DNA of 64,000 bases from CAWAYH01 sp963786195 (GTDB lineage Bacteria > Acidobacteriota > Vicinamibacteria > Vicinamibacterales > 2-12-FULL-66-21): assembly GCA_963786195.1 (NCBI GenBank), contig CAWAYH010000011.1, positions 620,001-684,000 on the forward strand, given 5' to 3'. The notes under the pieces were generated by a model, which was not told where the DNA came from, did not search any database, and was given only the letters and a program-made list of their open reading frames with translations. A program made the translations under genes and the position numbers. This document shows, in pieces, positions 27,881 to 35,281 of the stretch (positions are counted from its first letter, which is position 1; each line of letters opens with the position of its first letter).

Positions 27881-28150
27881 TCAGCTGACGATGGCCAGCC
27901 GCAATCGATGCCTGACCAGTCCCTCGACCAGGACCGGTCTGCTTTCGACGACCCGGACGATCAGGCTGCGTGCCGGCCGGGCCAAATCGAGCGTCAGCAT
28001 TTCTTCCCGATGCGCGGGCGTCGAGCTGACTACCCAGAGCTCCTTCAGATCCTCATCGTGCCGTTCGATGACGACATCGCCGGGAATGCGCAGGGTGCCC
28101 TCCCATGGGGCTGACAGCACGTAGCGCATGTCGCGGCGCGTTCGACGCAT
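27881..28150 (-). CDS. Small PilZ-like protein
   Basis: An 89-residue protein preceding the PilZ gene. The sequence MRYVLSAPWEGTLRIPGDVVIER, VSSTPAHREEMLTLDL resembles the beta-barrel strands of PilZ-type proteins but lacks a clear RxxxR or D/NxSxxG motif, so I treat it as PilZ-like only. Start ATG 28150; M8 is a possible alternative. It follows a perfect 18-bp palindrome in the upstream gap. No frameshift is visible. Confidence 0.5.
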   Translation of the reverse strand: MRRTRRDMRYVLSAPWEGTLRIPGDVVIERHDEDLKELWVVSSTPAHREEMLTLDLARPARSLIVRVVESRPVLVEGLVRHRLRLAIVS

Positions 28151-28283
28151 CGGATGAAGAACTCTGATCGAGAGCGAGATCCGCGGAGATGTTGAGCAAC
28201 CGCTGTACCCGCGTGTTCGGATCCGCTAAGCACGTGCGAACGTGAGAGTTGCGTCGAACGTGTTCGCGCGGGACGCATCGGCA

Positions 28284-28301
28284 ATCTGGTCCGGACCAGA
28301 T
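28284..28301. promoter_or_regulatory. Perfect 18-bp palindrome upstream of the PilZ-Flp-tad genes
   Basis: ATCTGGTCC followed by its exact reverse complement GGACCAGAT, in the 171-bp gap between the DUF192 gene and the first PilZ-like gene. A perfect dyad of this length at the head of the pilus array is a good candidate operator. It does not fit the sigma-54 GG-N10-GC spacing. Confidence 0.5.
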
Positions 28302-28321
28302 AAAGGTTCGGCACGAGGGCG

Positions 28322-28718
28322 CTATTCGTGCGTCAACTCGAGCCGATCGGCCGTTCGCGTGTCGGTGCGATCGATCGTGCCCGCGGGAAGTTCCACGGCG
28401 GCGAAGCCGCGCGCGGCGAGCCTGATCCGCCAGGGACGCACGGTGGGGCACACCTTGACGACCTCGCCGGCTCGATTGACGAAGATCACGTCGATCGTGA
28501 AGCGCATGAAGAACATGTGAATGCTGTTGCAGGGCGCGAGCACCAGCGCGGCGTCGTTCGGCAGATCGAGATCGTCCGAGCAGGCCTCTGCGCCGGCTCG
28601 ACGAGTCGAACGCAGGCTCGATGTGCCTTGCCAGCACCCGCTGGTTTCGCGTGTTCCGCAGCACCCACGCCTCCGACGATCGCTTCAGCAGGGGATCGAG
28701 GAAGGATGCTGCGGCCAC
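28322..28718 (-). CDS. DUF192 family protein (one frameshift)
   Basis: Small DUF192 protein, a family of unknown function often found near pilus or secretion genes. GTG 28718 begins directly after the stop of the sigma-54 activator gene. The N-terminal half reads VLRNTRNQRVLARHIEPAFDSSSRRRGLLG; an extra base near 28575 breaks the frame, after which the conserved CNSIHMFFMRFTIDVIFVNR, VKVCPTVRPWRIRLAARG and VELPAGTI blocks appear, ending LELTHE. These are the diagnostic DUF192 motifs. It has no signal peptide. Confidence 0.85.
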
Positions 28719-30128
28719 TCAGGACGGGCTCGGTCCCTCGAACGGCAGGCGGCTCGCGGCGCCGTCCATGCCGGGCCCCGCGGAGGGCGTCCGGAAATCG
28801 CGGAAATCCACGGTGCATTCATGAGCCGCGAGAAAGTTCATGAAGCGCTTGTAGTCGGATTCCGGCATGCCGAAGAGCTTCAGCACCGCGCGGTAGTTTC
28901 CCTTGGTGGCTGAGAGCCCGAGGCTGACGAGCTGCCGGAGATCGTGTCGCGTGATGTCGCGCTTCAGCAGCAGCGGGTGAATGTGGCCCCAGAACGTATA
29001 GTGGCCGTCGACCAGCGTGCTGTAGAGATCGTCGGCCAGCCGCCGACGACGTTCGCGGCGGGGCATCAAGCCGTCCCGCGTCGCGAAGCGGACCGCTTCA
29101 GGCAGATCGCCGACATCCACTTCGACGGCGTCGACCATCCAGGCCGCCTGTTCGATGACGTTGTGCAGCTCGCGCACGTTGCCCGGCCATCGGTAACGCA
29201 TCATGGCCTGAACCGCCGCATCCGTGAAACGAACGGGCCGCCCCGTGCGTTCCGCCGCCGACGTGATCAGCGCGGGCAGGTCTTCCTTGCGATCGCGCAG
29301 GGGGGGCACGTGGATGTGGATGACCTTGATGCGGTAGAGCAGGTCGCTGCGAAACGTGCCGGACGTGACCAGATCGTTCAGGTCCCGGTTGGTGGCGGAG
29401 ATGACGCGAACGTCGACGCGCGTTGGACGCGAGTCACTGCCGACCGGCTGAATCTCTCCGCTCTCGAGGAATCGCAGCAGGTGCGACTGCATCTGCAGGC
29501 TCATCTCGCCGATCTCGTCGAGGAACACCGTGCCGCGGTGGCCCGCTTCGAGCCGGCCGCCCCGGTCGCGGTACGCGCCGGTGAAACTTCCCCGTGCGTG
29601 ACCGAAGAGCTCGGTCTCGAGGAGCGTCTCGGCGATGGCCGCGCAGTTCACGGCGACGAACGGCCGCTGCGCCCGCGTCGAATGGGCGTGGATGTACTGG
29701 GCCACCACGTCCTTACCTACGCCGCTTTCACCGGTGATCAGGACCTTTGCGTCGCCTGCCGCAGCGCGGGTGGCCAGCGTCCGTACCTGCCGCATCGCCC
29801 GGCTGGCATCAACCAGTCGCGGACCGGGAGGGGGATCGCTGATCCCGTGGCGAAACGCGAGGGGAGTCGTCGCACGCGCCAATTTGAGCCTTCCTCCGGG
29901 AAGACATGCACCCAGCGGGCGTCGCAGCCGCCCGTTCTGGCTCTGGCGCGTAGCAACGGCGGTGCCGGTCGGCGACCGGCGCAGGATGGCTCGCAGACGC
30001 TCGTTTTGCCTCGGAAAAACGTGGATCAGCGGCCAAAGTCTGGCAACAAATGTCTCCCCGATGGCGAACACTTGTCTGCCGCACAGATGACAAACCAGCC
30101 TGTTGCTGGTTTGTCGCGGGCCGGTCAC
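28719..30128 (-). CDS. Sigma-54-dependent transcriptional activator (start uncertain)
   Basis: Enhancer-binding activator of sigma-54 RNA polymerase. The AAA+ domain is complete: Walker A GESGVGKD, ELFGHARGSFTGAYRDRGGR carrying GSFTGA in place of GAFTGA, Walker B GTVFLDEIGEM, and RWPGNVRELHNVIEQAAW. There is no receiver or PAS domain, only about 100 N-terminal residues of low complexity. The C-terminal part (LLLKRDITRHDLRQLV, ATKGNYRAVLKLFGM) is not the usual Fis-type helix-turn-helix. The longest start at 30128 lies inside a hairpin, so translation probably begins downstream, for example GTG 30071. It heads the array leading into the tad locus and may control it. Confidence 0.87.
   Translation of the reverse strand: MTGPRQTSNRLVCHLCGRQVFAIGETFVARLWPLIHVFPRQNERLRAILRRSPTGTAVATRQSQNGRLRRPLGACLPGGRLKLARATTPLAFRHGISDPPPGPRLVDASRAMRQVRTLATRAAAGDAKVLITGESGVGKDVVAQYIHAHSTRAQRPFVAVNCAAIAETLLETELFGHARGSFTGAYRDRGGRLEAGHRGTVFLDEIGEMSLQMQSHLLRFLESGEIQPVGSDSRPTRVDVRVISATNRDLNDLVTSGTFRSDLLYRIKVIHIHVPPLRDRKEDLPALITSAAERTGRPVRFTDAAVQAMMRYRWPGNVRELHNVIEQAAWMVDAVEVDVGDLPEAVRFATRDGLMPRRERRRRLADDLYSTLVDGHYTFWGHIHPLLLKRDITRHDLRQLVSLGLSATKGNYRAVLKLFGMPESDYKRFMNFLAAHECTVDFRDFRTPSAGPGMDGAASRLPFEGPSPS
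30089..30115. terminator. 11-bp perfect stem-loop downstream of the sugar dehydrogenase gene
   Basis: GACAAACCAGC, loop ctgtt, GCTGGTTTGTC. On the minus strand it follows the dehydrogenase stop by about 33 bases, after a smaller stem-loop at 30125-30145. No U-tract follows, so termination would be atypical; it could instead attenuate entry into the sigma-54 activator gene. Confidence 0.5.
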
Positions 30129-30145
30129 CGGCTCATTCCCGGTGA
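30125..30145. terminator. 7-bp perfect stem-loop right after the dehydrogenase stop
   Basis: TCACCGG, loop ctcattc, CCGGTGA, beginning two bases after the stop codon at 30148 when read on the minus strand. Together with the next hairpin it forms a tandem stem-loop typical of a gene end. Confidence 0.45.
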
Positions 30146-30147
30146 TT

Positions 30148-32895
30148 TCAGCGGACGATGCGGACGTTCGTCGGCGGCAGCGGGGCCACCGCGCCGTCGG
30201 CCGAGCGCGTCAAATCGAACTGGATTTCTGCCTGGCTCAGGGCCCGGTTGTACACCCGGACGTCGTCGATCGTGCCCTGGAAGTACTGGCCCATCGGCGT
30301 GTTTCCGCCGATCCGAAGCGGCTGGGTTGTCGCCGTCAGAGAGCCGGAGACTTGCCGGCTGCCCACCTCGACCCCGTTGATGTACAGCCGTAGTGTCGAT
30401 CCGTTGTAGGTGCACGCAACGTGCGTCCAGACGTTCAGGGCGAGCGGAGCGGTGCCACTCAATGCGATCGCGCCTGCGCCGGTATTGACCTGTGCGACCG
30501 GGCGCGAGCCTCCGTTGTTTGCGTGCAGGCTGTACGCCAGGCCGCTGGAGGATTCCTTCATCACGATCGTTCTCGAGCCGCCGAGGGCTGTGGGGAACAC
30601 CCAGGCTTCGAGGGTCATGCCGGACGTCAGGTCCAGCATCGAGCTGTCGGCGACGGAGATCGTGTCGTTGACACCGTCGAATGCGATGCCGTTGCCGTAA
30701 CGGCCCGCCGCGTTTCGCGTGGCTCCGACCAGCGAGCCTGTATGACTGTTCCCCGATGAATCCGTGACGGTCGTGCCGCTCGGCTCGTTGAAGGCGTACG
30801 CGGCGACCAGACCGACGGCGCCCGGCGTCCCCGGCACGAAACGCGCCGTGTATTGAGCCGCGGTGGCCGGGGTCACGAGCGTGTGTCGAGCCGGCTGGCC
30901 GTTGGACCAGGACTGGAAGATCCAGACCTGGCCCGCGCCATCCAGTTGGGCAGGAGCGTCAACATTGAGCGAGTAGTTGTCCCACGAGACAATTGTCTGT
31001 GGTCCCGTCACGTTCGTGCCGTTGACGACGACTCTCAAACCTGCAGGTTCCGTCGCGAAGGAGACGTTGACCGTCCGGGGCATCAGGTCCTGGCGAACCG
31101 TCGTCGTCAGTCCACCGGAATCTACAGCGGTCAGCACGATCTCGAGGTAATTGACAGCCGCGGCCGCAAGATCCTCGGGCTGCGGAGCCTGGAAGGTCAG
31201 TCCGTTGCCCGTCGTCGGCGGCATGAACGGATGCGTGTGCGATCCGTGATGCAGCGTGATGCTCCAGGTCATCGCGCTGGCTGGCAGCGGTCCTTGATCG
31301 GGATCGGTCGCCGTTCCCTGCAGCGTGATGGTCTGGCCCACGCGGAACTGAGTCGTGGTGGTCGGGCTGGTGATGGCGACGTCGGGCGGACGATTGCCCG
31401 CCTGAATCGTGACGGACGCTGTTCCTGTGGCCAACTGGGGATCCCGAACCGTCAGGGTCGCGACGAACGGACCCGCCGTCGTGTAGGTGTGGTTGACGGT
31501 TGCCGTGGTGCCGTGAGCCGTGCCGTCGCCGAAGTTCCAGTCGTACGTCAACGCGCTGCCGTCCGGATCGCTGCTGCCCCGGCCGTCGAAGAAGACCGCC
31601 AGGGGGAGGGCCCCCGAAGTGGGATTCGCCGTCACGGCCGCGACCGGAGGTCGGTTGGTGACGCCGGCGTAGCTGATGCGCCGAACCTGCCCGCCGCCTG
31701 CGTAGGTCAGGTAGTAGAGGGCCTGCGTTCCATTGAACGGTCCGAACCGCATCGCCGTCGCGCTGCTCGATCCCAGGCCGCTGACGAAGGTCGTCCGCGT
31801 GTAGCTGCTCCCGCTCTGCGTCAGCACGAATATCGTTCCGCACGTATAGTCGGCAAAGAGGTAGGTGTTGTCGTAGACGGCAGGCCACACGCCGTTGGGC
31901 ACGAACGCGCCGCCCGTCACGGCAGCGCAGCCGGTGCTCCGTCCGTACGCGTGGATCGGATCCGTCAGGCCTGCCGGCGTATTCGAACAGTTCGTCGTTG
32001 AGCCGTTCGCGCAGAACCCTTCGCGGATGTTCCATCCGTAGTCCGCGGCGGCCTGCCCGAGATTGATCTCTTCCCACTGGCCCTGACCGACGTCGTTGAT
32101 GAAGAATCGCGTGCCCGCCGCATTGGGGTCGAACGCCATTCGGAAGGGATTGCGCAGACCCGATGCGTAGGTCTCCTGACATTTCTTTCCAGGATCTGTA
32201 CGGCCGGTGACGTTGCAGCGCGCGCTGTCGGTTCCGCGGTACGGGTTCGTCGCCGGGATCCCGCCGTCGGGAGAAATGCGTAGAATTTTTCCGAGGAGGA
32301 TGTGAGAATCGCGTGACGCGTTGTTGGCGCCCGCGCAACCGCTGTCGCCCGCGTAGTCGCATCCGCTGTCGCCAATGCTGACGTACAGCAAGCCGTCCTT
32401 GCCAAAGTGCACGTCGCCCGCGTTATGGTTGCCGGCTTCCGACGGCATGTTGTCGATGAGGACCGTTTCACTGGCAAGGTCGACCTGATTCGACGACGAG
32501 AGGACGAATCGCGACACGCGGTTGACGCACGGACTCTTGTTGAACGTATAGAAAAGGTAGATGAAACTGTTTGTGGCGAACGACGGGTCGATCGCGACGC
32601 CAAGCAGCCCTCGTTCGCTGTCGGTGCAGACGCGCGATCCGAGCGTCAGCGCCGGCGTCGACTGCAAGGCTCCGTTCTGGTAGACGTACAGTCTGCCCAG
32701 CTGTGACGCGATGAGGAGCCGGCCATCGGGCGCGAACGCGAGCGCCGTGGGCGATTGTACCGACGCGACCAGGGAGTTGGTGAATTCAGGTGGTGCCTGG
32801 GCCAGTGCGGCTCTCGGGGCCGACAGGAGCATCAGGGCGAGACAGAGGGGCGCCAGACGCTGACGCCCCAAAAGGGTATCTCTCAGTCGATTCAT
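30148..32895 (-). CDS. Secreted PQQ-type sugar dehydrogenase with PKD and LamG domains
   Basis: Large exported protein of 915 residues. The signal peptide ends near PRAALAQAPP. Residues about 30-415 form a glucose/sorbosone dehydrogenase beta-propeller: SPTALAFAPDGRLLIASQLG, GLLGVAIDPSF, NHNAGDVHFGKDGLLYVSIGDSG, ETYASGLRNPFRMAFDP and DVGQGQWEEIN, the usual PQQ/Ca-binding blade motifs. A PKD domain follows (AVFFDGRGSSDPDGSALTYDWNFGDG), then Ig-like modules and a C-terminal LamG/concanavalin-like domain (VGLVAAYAFNEPSG, LTLEAWVF-type strand, GTIDDVRVYNRALSQAEI). ATG 32895 is preferred over an upstream start. The C-terminal lectin-like domain suggests carbohydrate binding. It is the intact, clean gene of this region. 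Confidence 0.9.
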   Translation of the reverse strand: MNRLRDTLLGRQRLAPLCLALMLLSAPRAALAQAPPEFTNSLVASVQSPTALAFAPDGRLLIASQLGRLYVYQNGALQSTPALTLGSRVCTDSERGLLGVAIDPSFATNSFIYLFYTFNKSPCVNRVSRFVLSSSNQVDLASETVLIDNMPSEAGNHNAGDVHFGKDGLLYVSIGDSGCDYAGDSGCAGANNASRDSHILLGKILRISPDGGIPATNPYRGTDSARCNVTGRTDPGKKCQETYASGLRNPFRMAFDPNAAGTRFFINDVGQGQWEEINLGQAAADYGWNIREGFCANGSTTNCSNTPAGLTDPIHAYGRSTGCAAVTGGAFVPNGVWPAVYDNTYLFADYTCGTIFVLTQSGSSYTRTTFVSGLGSSSATAMRFGPFNGTQALYYLTYAGGGQVRRISYAGVTNRPPVAAVTANPTSGALPLAVFFDGRGSSDPDGSALTYDWNFGDGTAHGTTATVNHTYTTAGPFVATLTVRDPQLATGTASVTIQAGNRPPDVAITSPTTTTQFRVGQTITLQGTATDPDQGPLPASAMTWSITLHHGSHTHPFMPPTTGNGLTFQAPQPEDLAAAAVNYLEIVLTAVDSGGLTTTVRQDLMPRTVNVSFATEPAGLRVVVNGTNVTGPQTIVSWDNYSLNVDAPAQLDGAGQVWIFQSWSNGQPARHTLVTPATAAQYTARFVPGTPGAVGLVAAYAFNEPSGTTVTDSSGNSHTGSLVGATRNAAGRYGNGIAFDGVNDTISVADSSMLDLTSGMTLEAWVFPTALGGSRTIVMKESSSGLAYSLHANNGGSRPVAQVNTGAGAIALSGTAPLALNVWTHVACTYNGSTLRLYINGVEVGSRQVSGSLTATTQPLRIGGNTPMGQYFQGTIDDVRVYNRALSQAEIQFDLTRSADGAVAPLPPTNVRIVR

Positions 32896-33146
32896 GGTGA
32901 CGCTCTTACATGGTTGCAATCGGCCACGCGCCTGGGGAGACCCCGGGATCGGTCGGTCGCCTCACTAGAAGTCGTTGTGTTGCAGTTGGTTACGGGCGCC
33001 ACCGGCGCCGCTTTGCGCCGGCGACGACAAAACGGGCGCAAGGCCTGTTCCAGCTGGGCTGGGGCGAAGCAGAGGAGTGGCTGCGGCCGCTCGACGCCCA
33101 GAGAGCTACGAACAAGTAAAATGTCGCGTTTTCGAGGAGACCGTTC

Positions 33147-34331
33147 GTGCAGTTTGATTCGGTGGTACCGGAAGTAGCAGAGACATCGTCGGCGATCGAT
33201 TCGACGGAATTACCGACGGAGGAACAACAGCAGGAAGACCCGGACGTGACGCCGACTCGCGAGGGCTTGCCTCGCGGGTTCCGGATGCGGCACAACCGGC
33301 ACTACGTGGACGAGGTCCTGAGCGATCGGCCGATGAGAACGGTTCGAGAGATCGCGATCTCGGATCTCGAGCTGCCCACCGATGTCGATGAACAGGACGC
33401 CCGCGCGCTCGACCTGCTCGCCGGCTCGATCGGCAGGCTCGGCGTCCTCGAGCCGCTGCTTGTCGGTCGACAGGACGCAGGCTACCGCGTCATCGCGGGA
33501 GCAAACCGGCTGCGCGCCGCACGAACGATCGGTCTCAACACGGTTCCTTGTCTGGTCCATGACGTGGACGATGAGACGCTGAAGGACATGCGACAGGCGA
33601 CGACGGAACGCGTTGCGCCGGTCGAGGCGGCCGCTGCGACCCCGCCGCAGGTGTCGTCCCTGGAAACGGCCGAAGGCTTCGAGTTCGTGTCCGCGCTCCT
33701 GCCGGCCATGAACGCCGCCGGGCGCGACCGTCTACGGTGGTCGGTTCTCGCGGATCTGGCCGGCGTCGAATTGCTGCACGCGCGAACTGCCGCCGTCGCG
33801 ACGGAAATACTGGCCTGCCCTGAGCTTGTCGAAGGGGCTCGCACGAGCCCCATCGACCGGTCACCGTTGCGGTTTGCCGATCTGCTCGATGACGCGTTGG
33901 CGAGCGTGGCGACCGAGGCGCGCTTGAGGGGCGTCCGACTCGACGTCTCGACCGAGGCACCTGACTATCGCATCTCTATCGATCCCAGGCTTTGCCGGCC
34001 TGCCCTGACGGGCATCCTGCAGGCGCTGCTGGCGCTGTCGCCGCGCGGCGGGACTACTCTTCGCGTGCGCATGCAGGGCACGACCGTGCGACCCGCAGTC
34101 ATCGTCGACGCTGCAATCGAGAATGCCGAGATCGACTTGACGAGCGACGTCGCGAAGCAATGCTTCGACCCGGGCTGGCACGATCATCCGTGCGGCGCGT
34201 CGGGCGCGGTGGTGCTCGGAGCGGTCCGCAAGGTCGCGCAGCTGCACGGCGGCCGCGCCGGCGTCCACGCGCACACCCGCAATGGATGGACGATGACGCT
34301 CGTCCTCCCAAAGCCGCTCACTGATGTTTAG
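33147..34331 (+). CDS. ParB-like domain fused to degenerate histidine-kinase ATPase domain
   Basis: A 394-residue fusion. GTG 33147 has GAGGAG eight bases upstream, and TAAAAT lies about 26 bases before it. Residues about 65-140 form a ParB/Srx-like N-terminal domain (TVREIAISDLELP, GSIGRLGVLEPLLV, YRVIAGANRLRAARTIGLNTVP). Residues about 175-222 are helical, like a dimerisation domain but without a phospho-histidine motif. Residues about 240-390 follow the HATPase pattern (FADLLDDALASVATEARLRGVRL, SIDPRLCRPALTGIL, VRKVAQLHGGRAGV, GWTMTLVLP), but the N-box asparagine and the G1 DxGxG are absent, so ATP binding is doubtful. CPELVEG at 224-230 is encoded by an inserted palindromic repeat. No ParA or parS-like site is nearby. 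Role unknown, possibly regulatory. Confidence 0.72.
   Translation: MQFDSVVPEVAETSSAIDSTELPTEEQQQEDPDVTPTREGLPRGFRMRHNRHYVDEVLSDRPMRTVREIAISDLELPTDVDEQDARALDLLAGSIGRLGVLEPLLVGRQDAGYRVIAGANRLRAARTIGLNTVPCLVHDVDDETLKDMRQATTERVAPVEAAAATPPQVSSLETAEGFEFVSALLPAMNAAGRDRLRWSVLADLAGVELLHARTAAVATEILACPELVEGARTSPIDRSPLRFADLLDDALASVATEARLRGVRLDVSTEAPDYRISIDPRLCRPALTGILQALLALSPRGGTTLRVRMQGTTVRPAVIVDAAIENAEIDLTSDVAKQCFDPGWHDHPCGASGAVVLGAVRKVAQLHGGRAGVHAHTRNGWTMTLVLPKPLTDV
33818..33836. repeat. CCCTGAGCTTGTCGAAGGG repeat inside a coding region
   Basis: A copy of the palindromic repeat family seen at 11978-12076. It lies in frame in the linker between the helical and HATPase-like parts of the ParB fusion protein and is translated as PELVEG. 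Confidence 0.8.
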
Positions 34332-34353
34332 GAACCGGTGAACTGATTACGGC

Positions 34354-34403
34354 GCACCTGCACAGCACCGCACCTTGCACGGTGCACCGTGCACCCTGCA
34401 CCG
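34354..34403. repeat. GCACC-type repeat at convergent junction, copy 2
   Basis: A 50-bp stretch with the same GCACAGCACCGCACCTTGCA core as 13658-13713. It again fills the gap between two convergent stop codons (ParB fusion at 34331, transglycosylase at 34408). Confidence 0.7.
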
Positions 34404-34407
34404 TTCA

Positions 34408-35112
34408 TTATCTTTTGGCGGTGGTGACGAATTCGGCGCCGGGCGTTTCGACCGTGGTGTATCGGGTCACGGGGCGGCCGTCCACGACTTCCACGACCTT
34501 GTAGATCCGCACCGGTTTGGGTGCCGCGTCGACCGTGCTCTTGATCTTGGTGACGTAGTTTCTCGTCTCGCGGTAGGGTGGAATCGAGCCGTAGCGCGCG
34601 ACTGCGGTGGGCCCGGCATTGTAGGCCGCGAGCGCGAGCTCGACGTTCTGCGCAAACTTCACGAGCAGGCTCTTCAGATAGGTCACGCCCGCGCGAATGT
34701 TCTCAGCCGGGTTGTACGGGTCGAGCACGCCGTACTCCGCGGCAGTCGCGGGCATCAGCTGCATCAGACCCATCGCGCCTTTGTGCGACGTCGCGCGCGG
34801 ATTGAACGCCGACTCGGCCTGGATAACCGCCTTCACGAGGTGCGGGCTGACGCCCTGGGCCGACGAGTGCTCTTCGATCAGCGAGTCGAAGCGATCCTTG
34901 CCGGTGCTCTGCTCGCCGGCGGCTTTGGTGGTCCTGAAGGTGTTCGCCGTGCTGACCGCGTAGGTGCGCGCCGAGGGATCCTTCGGTTGATCCGACAACA
35001 CCCAGTTCCCGGCGGGGTCCCGCCAGGCGTAGATTTGAGCGTGCGCCACCGCCGGCGTCGCTGCACTCAGCAGCACCGCGCTCAGCAGTATCCGATTAAG
35101 GCGCGACCTCAT
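34408..35112 (-). CDS. Lytic transglycosylase (SLT domain) with DUF4124-like N-terminus
   Basis: Secreted muramidase-type enzyme that cleaves peptidoglycan glycan strands. A signal peptide ends at AVAHAQ, followed by a short YAWRDPAGNWVLSDQP segment typical of DUF4124. The SLT domain runs from about residue 75 to 185: catalytic glutamate in VIQAESAFNPRA, then GAMGLMQLMPATA, YNPAENIRAGVTYLKSLL and ALAAYNAGPTAV with the final RNYV block. Two ATG codons (35115, 35112) are adjacent. The 166-bp gap to alaS holds its promoter; GGAG lies about 11 bases before the start. Such enzymes often open the wall for secretion systems. Confidence 0.9.
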   Translation of the reverse strand: MRSRLNRILLSAVLLSAATPAVAHAQIYAWRDPAGNWVLSDQPKDPSARTYAVSTANTFRTTKAAGEQSTGKDRFDSLIEEHSSAQGVSPHLVKAVIQAESAFNPRATSHKGAMGLMQLMPATAAEYGVLDPYNPAENIRAGVTYLKSLLVKFAQNVELALAAYNAGPTAVARYGSIPPYRETRNYVTKIKSTVDAAPKPVRIYKVVEVVDGRPVTRYTTVETPGAEFVTTAKR

Positions 35113-35281
35113 CATTACTTAGAAAGCTCCAATTGCAGAGTTCGTGGGCAATCCCGTGAACTGACGCTCAATGGCAACCTGAGTGCCTACGCACTATCAA
35201 CAACTTACGGTCAGCGGCCGGCCGTAGGTGTGCTGAAACGAAACCGCCGAATGCAATCTTGTAATTTATCGGTCAGGACTG

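Noticed and set aside
28284..28301. Sigma-54 promoter at the 18-bp palindrome
   Set aside because: The distance between the GG and GC elements is 13 or 8, not 10.
32896..33146. Possible small genes or structured RNA in the divergent gap between the dehydrogenase and ParB-fusion genes
   Set aside because: Short frames of 60-100 codons exist but lack a ribosome binding site or family features; GGCGCC-rich dyads are expected by chance in such GC-rich DNA. I see only the TAAAAT promoter-like element near its end.
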